From Acanthacorydalis orientalis (taxonomy: Eukaryota; Arthropoda; Insecta; Megaloptera; Corydalidae): a stretch of DNA of 64,000 bases. The stretch is taken from contig CM068315.1 of NCBI GenBank assembly GCA_034766995.1, positions 50,919,162 to 50,983,161 on the forward strand, given 5' to 3'. A program made the translations under genes and the position numbers. Of this stretch, positions 62,013-64,000 are shown piece by piece (position 1 is the first letter of the stretch; each line of letters opens with the position of its first letter). The notes below the pieces were generated by a model that saw only the letters and a program-made list of their open reading frames with translations, did not search any database and was not told the origin of the DNA.

Positions 62013-63064
62013 CTTAAAAAGAAGGTGGGGAAATCCATCTAGTGTTAACAAACAATTGACTAATTAAAAATAAAATTATTCATTAATCACTTTCAATAAA
62101 TTGAAATTTAAAAAAAATTCAAAATATAGTAAATACGTGAATAATATAAATAGTACAAAGTCAATAAGGACATAAAATAAAAGATTATACATAAGGATAT
62201 TTATTGAAGTATATTCTGTACTTTAATAAATAAAAATAGTAACAGAACGGAAGTAAGAGTTAAAATATATGTAAATGACTAAGAAGAGTTTCTTTTTGTC
62301 AGAGTAAACATTAAAATGGTAAAAAGTTTTCAAAAGTTTATCGTTGTATGTCTGCTGAGAGTTATTATATACTTTTTGTTTATTCCAAAGCATTTTAAGA
62401 GGAGATTCTGAGTAAATAATACAACTATCTTTATTTTAATAACATATTGCAATGTTATTGAAACCACTATCAGTCAAAATTCCTAATTTTATTAAAATGC
62501 TTGACTGTCAACTAAACAACATAATGGTTCAACACATGCATATTCTGAGATTGACCCTCTATAACTGGAATATTTAATGGCGAACGTTTAATAGTTTGTC
62601 TTTGTAAGATATGCTGGTAATTTGCCAATAACATTTACACCGAACTTCATCTTATCAGAAAAATGATCAATTTATGATTCGTATTCAGTCGAACAATAGA
62701 AGCTTTGTAATCCATACCGGAAAGAATAATAATTTTTTTTTTCTTTGTCATATACAAACAAATTGTAACAATCTCATGAAATAAAAATAATGCTGGCAAC
62801 TGTTCACATGTTGCAGACGGTGACATTTCTCGGCGCATTCAAGTTTTATTTTTCTTTAAAGTTCTAACGAGTGTTTAATTTTATGAAAACAAATGTTTTG
62901 GCTAATGATGATATCGTGAAAAAGTTGTCCTTTATACAGTTTTGATCAGATCCTCTATATTGCGCCTTTAATTAGATAGATGTGGAAAATAGATCTTCAT
63001 GCAGGAAAGCATAGAGAATATTAATTTACTTGTGCCGTATAGAATTGGGATGGTGGGTACCCAG
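62013..63064. other. AT-rich sequence between the two dispersed-repeat copies
   Basis: 62500-62850 is slightly more complex, with a short unrecognised minus frame (62647-62838). No duplication of this interval is visible. Confidence 0.4.
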
Positions 63065-63198
63065 TTATCGATTAAGAATACAGTATTGAGATGCTGACAT
63101 AAGGGTTAATTAGATCACCATCATTTAACAATAAATGGTATATTGGTGTTTGCGATTTTGAGCGCAAATAATTATATTATATGAGTATTGGACAATAA

Positions 63199-63264
<66 letters not shown>

Positions 63265-63283
63265 TGTGTGCTCACACATATAC
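63065..63283 (+). repeat. Dispersed repeat, copy 2, with expanded TA tract
   Basis: TATCGATTAAGAATACAGTA (63065) to GGTGTGT (63263) matches copy 1 at 61760 with scattered substitutions. The position that holds about nine TA bases in copy 1 holds about 61 bases here (63202-63262). Orientation is the same and the copies lie about 1.3 kb apart. Sequence upstream of 63065 does not match, so this is not a simple duplication of the whole region. Confidence 0.8.
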
Positions 63284-63938
63284 TCTAGAATAAATTTTCA
63301 AGTCAAATGGTATAAATTAATTAACAAGTATTTAGTTTAAGAATAATTTAATTTATTGAAGTCAACGAAAGCTACGTTAATTAAAATAAATGCTAAATTA
63401 TAATTTTAATACATTTGGAATTTAATTTTCGAATTTATTTTAATATAATACAAATATATAATTTAACTGACTAAAATATAACCGAATACATTATTGAAAA
63501 TATGATAGTAAAGCTAATTCTAATATTATAATTATCAGTAATTCTCAACCATACTAGTCGAACATTATCCAGTCTTGTCTCGCTGTGACCCTCACAACTA
63601 CTGCAGCACTTGTGTGGGAGAAGTACATCCTCTATCCTGACGCTTAAACCAACATTTGCGGTCAAGGCGATATCCATAATATACATACCAGATTCCTTCT
63701 GAACCCAACACAACATCACAGTAAATATACTGACAGTATATGAAAACACAGTATTTCTTGCTTGACTCTGTAAAAAAGTTCTTTTTTTATATCACTTCAG
63801 TGTTTATCTATGATATACTGAAGTATTTCACAACCATTTTTTCAGCAGGATGGCGCGTCATAATATATTCAAAAAATTTTGTCGAACACAAAAGAATTTT
63901 AATATTTTCTTCGTCACCAAAGGCAGAATTTATGTCTT
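63284..63938. other. AT-rich, with islet at 63530-63720
   Basis: A 92-codon minus frame (63471-63749) reads ALTANVGLSVRIEDVLLPHK then CCSSCEGHSETRLDNVRLVW. It is the least AT-biased frame near the end of the window and could be an exon fragment, but it is unrecognised. Confidence 0.25.
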
Positions 63939-63959
63939 TATATATACATACACACACAT

Positions 63960-64000
<41 letters not shown>
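63939..64000. repeat. (TACA)/(CA)n(TA)n, cut by the window end
   Basis: TA, TACA, about 20 bp of CA, then TA up to the last base. Confidence 0.95.

Noticed and set aside
1..64000. CRISPR array, bacterial operon, rRNA or mitochondrial origin
   Set aside because: No spaced identical repeats with unique spacers, no operon-like frames, no rRNA motifs, and the length and transposon content exclude a mitochondrial control region.

Overview
This window is very AT-rich, gene-poor nuclear DNA from an animal genome. The evidence is a dense field of long (TA)n, (CA/TG)n, (CT)n and (TATG/TACA)n microsatellites, several degenerate mariner (Tc1/mariner superfamily) insertions, small terminal-inverted-repeat elements, and the absence of any long open reading frame, bacterial operon, tRNA or rRNA. 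An arthropod, perhaps an insect with an extremely AT-rich genome, is a reasonable guess from the mariner types, but the sequence does not fix the species. It reads like an intergenic desert or one or more very large introns. No complete protein-coding gene can be defended.

Layout. 1-16 kb: TA tracts; a roughly 78 bp mariner-type miniature element at 573-650; a 103 bp inverted-repeat element at 2638-2740; a GC-richer islet at about 3.5-3.8 kb; a 391 bp inverted-repeat element at 8709-9099; and a broken mariner transposase at 13444-14186 whose 3' end lies near 14250. 16-30 kb: an element with two CCAAT/E-box-like modules and a GC-rich tail at 16041-16403, then long AT-rich stretches with TA tracts and a few islets. 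30-40 kb: a solitary mariner 3' end at about 30905-30961 and a clear but internally deleted mariner at about 37387-38221. 40-53 kb: GC-richer islets at about 40.1-40.6, 46.4-46.6, 49.7-49.9 and 52.9-53.1 kb; two further mariner deletion derivatives at 45211-45421 (keeps the transposase C-terminus) and 51536-52093 (keeps the N-terminus); and a second copy of the 2638 element family at 47169-47365. 53-64 kb: a possible Tc1-like end near 53768, a solitary mariner end near 55899, a second copy of the CCAAT/E-box element at about 61599-62012 with another repeat inside it, and a sister copy of that inner repeat at 63065-63283 whose TA tract has grown to about 30 units.

The recurring theme is an interplay between TA microsatellites and TA-targeting elements. 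Most of the inverted-repeat elements sit directly beside or inside TA tracts. The scattered islets of ordinary base composition are the best candidates for conserved noncoding elements, promoters or small exons. One of them (40205-40309, minus strand) holds a 34-codon frame with GC-rich codons that could be a short exon, but I cannot identify it.
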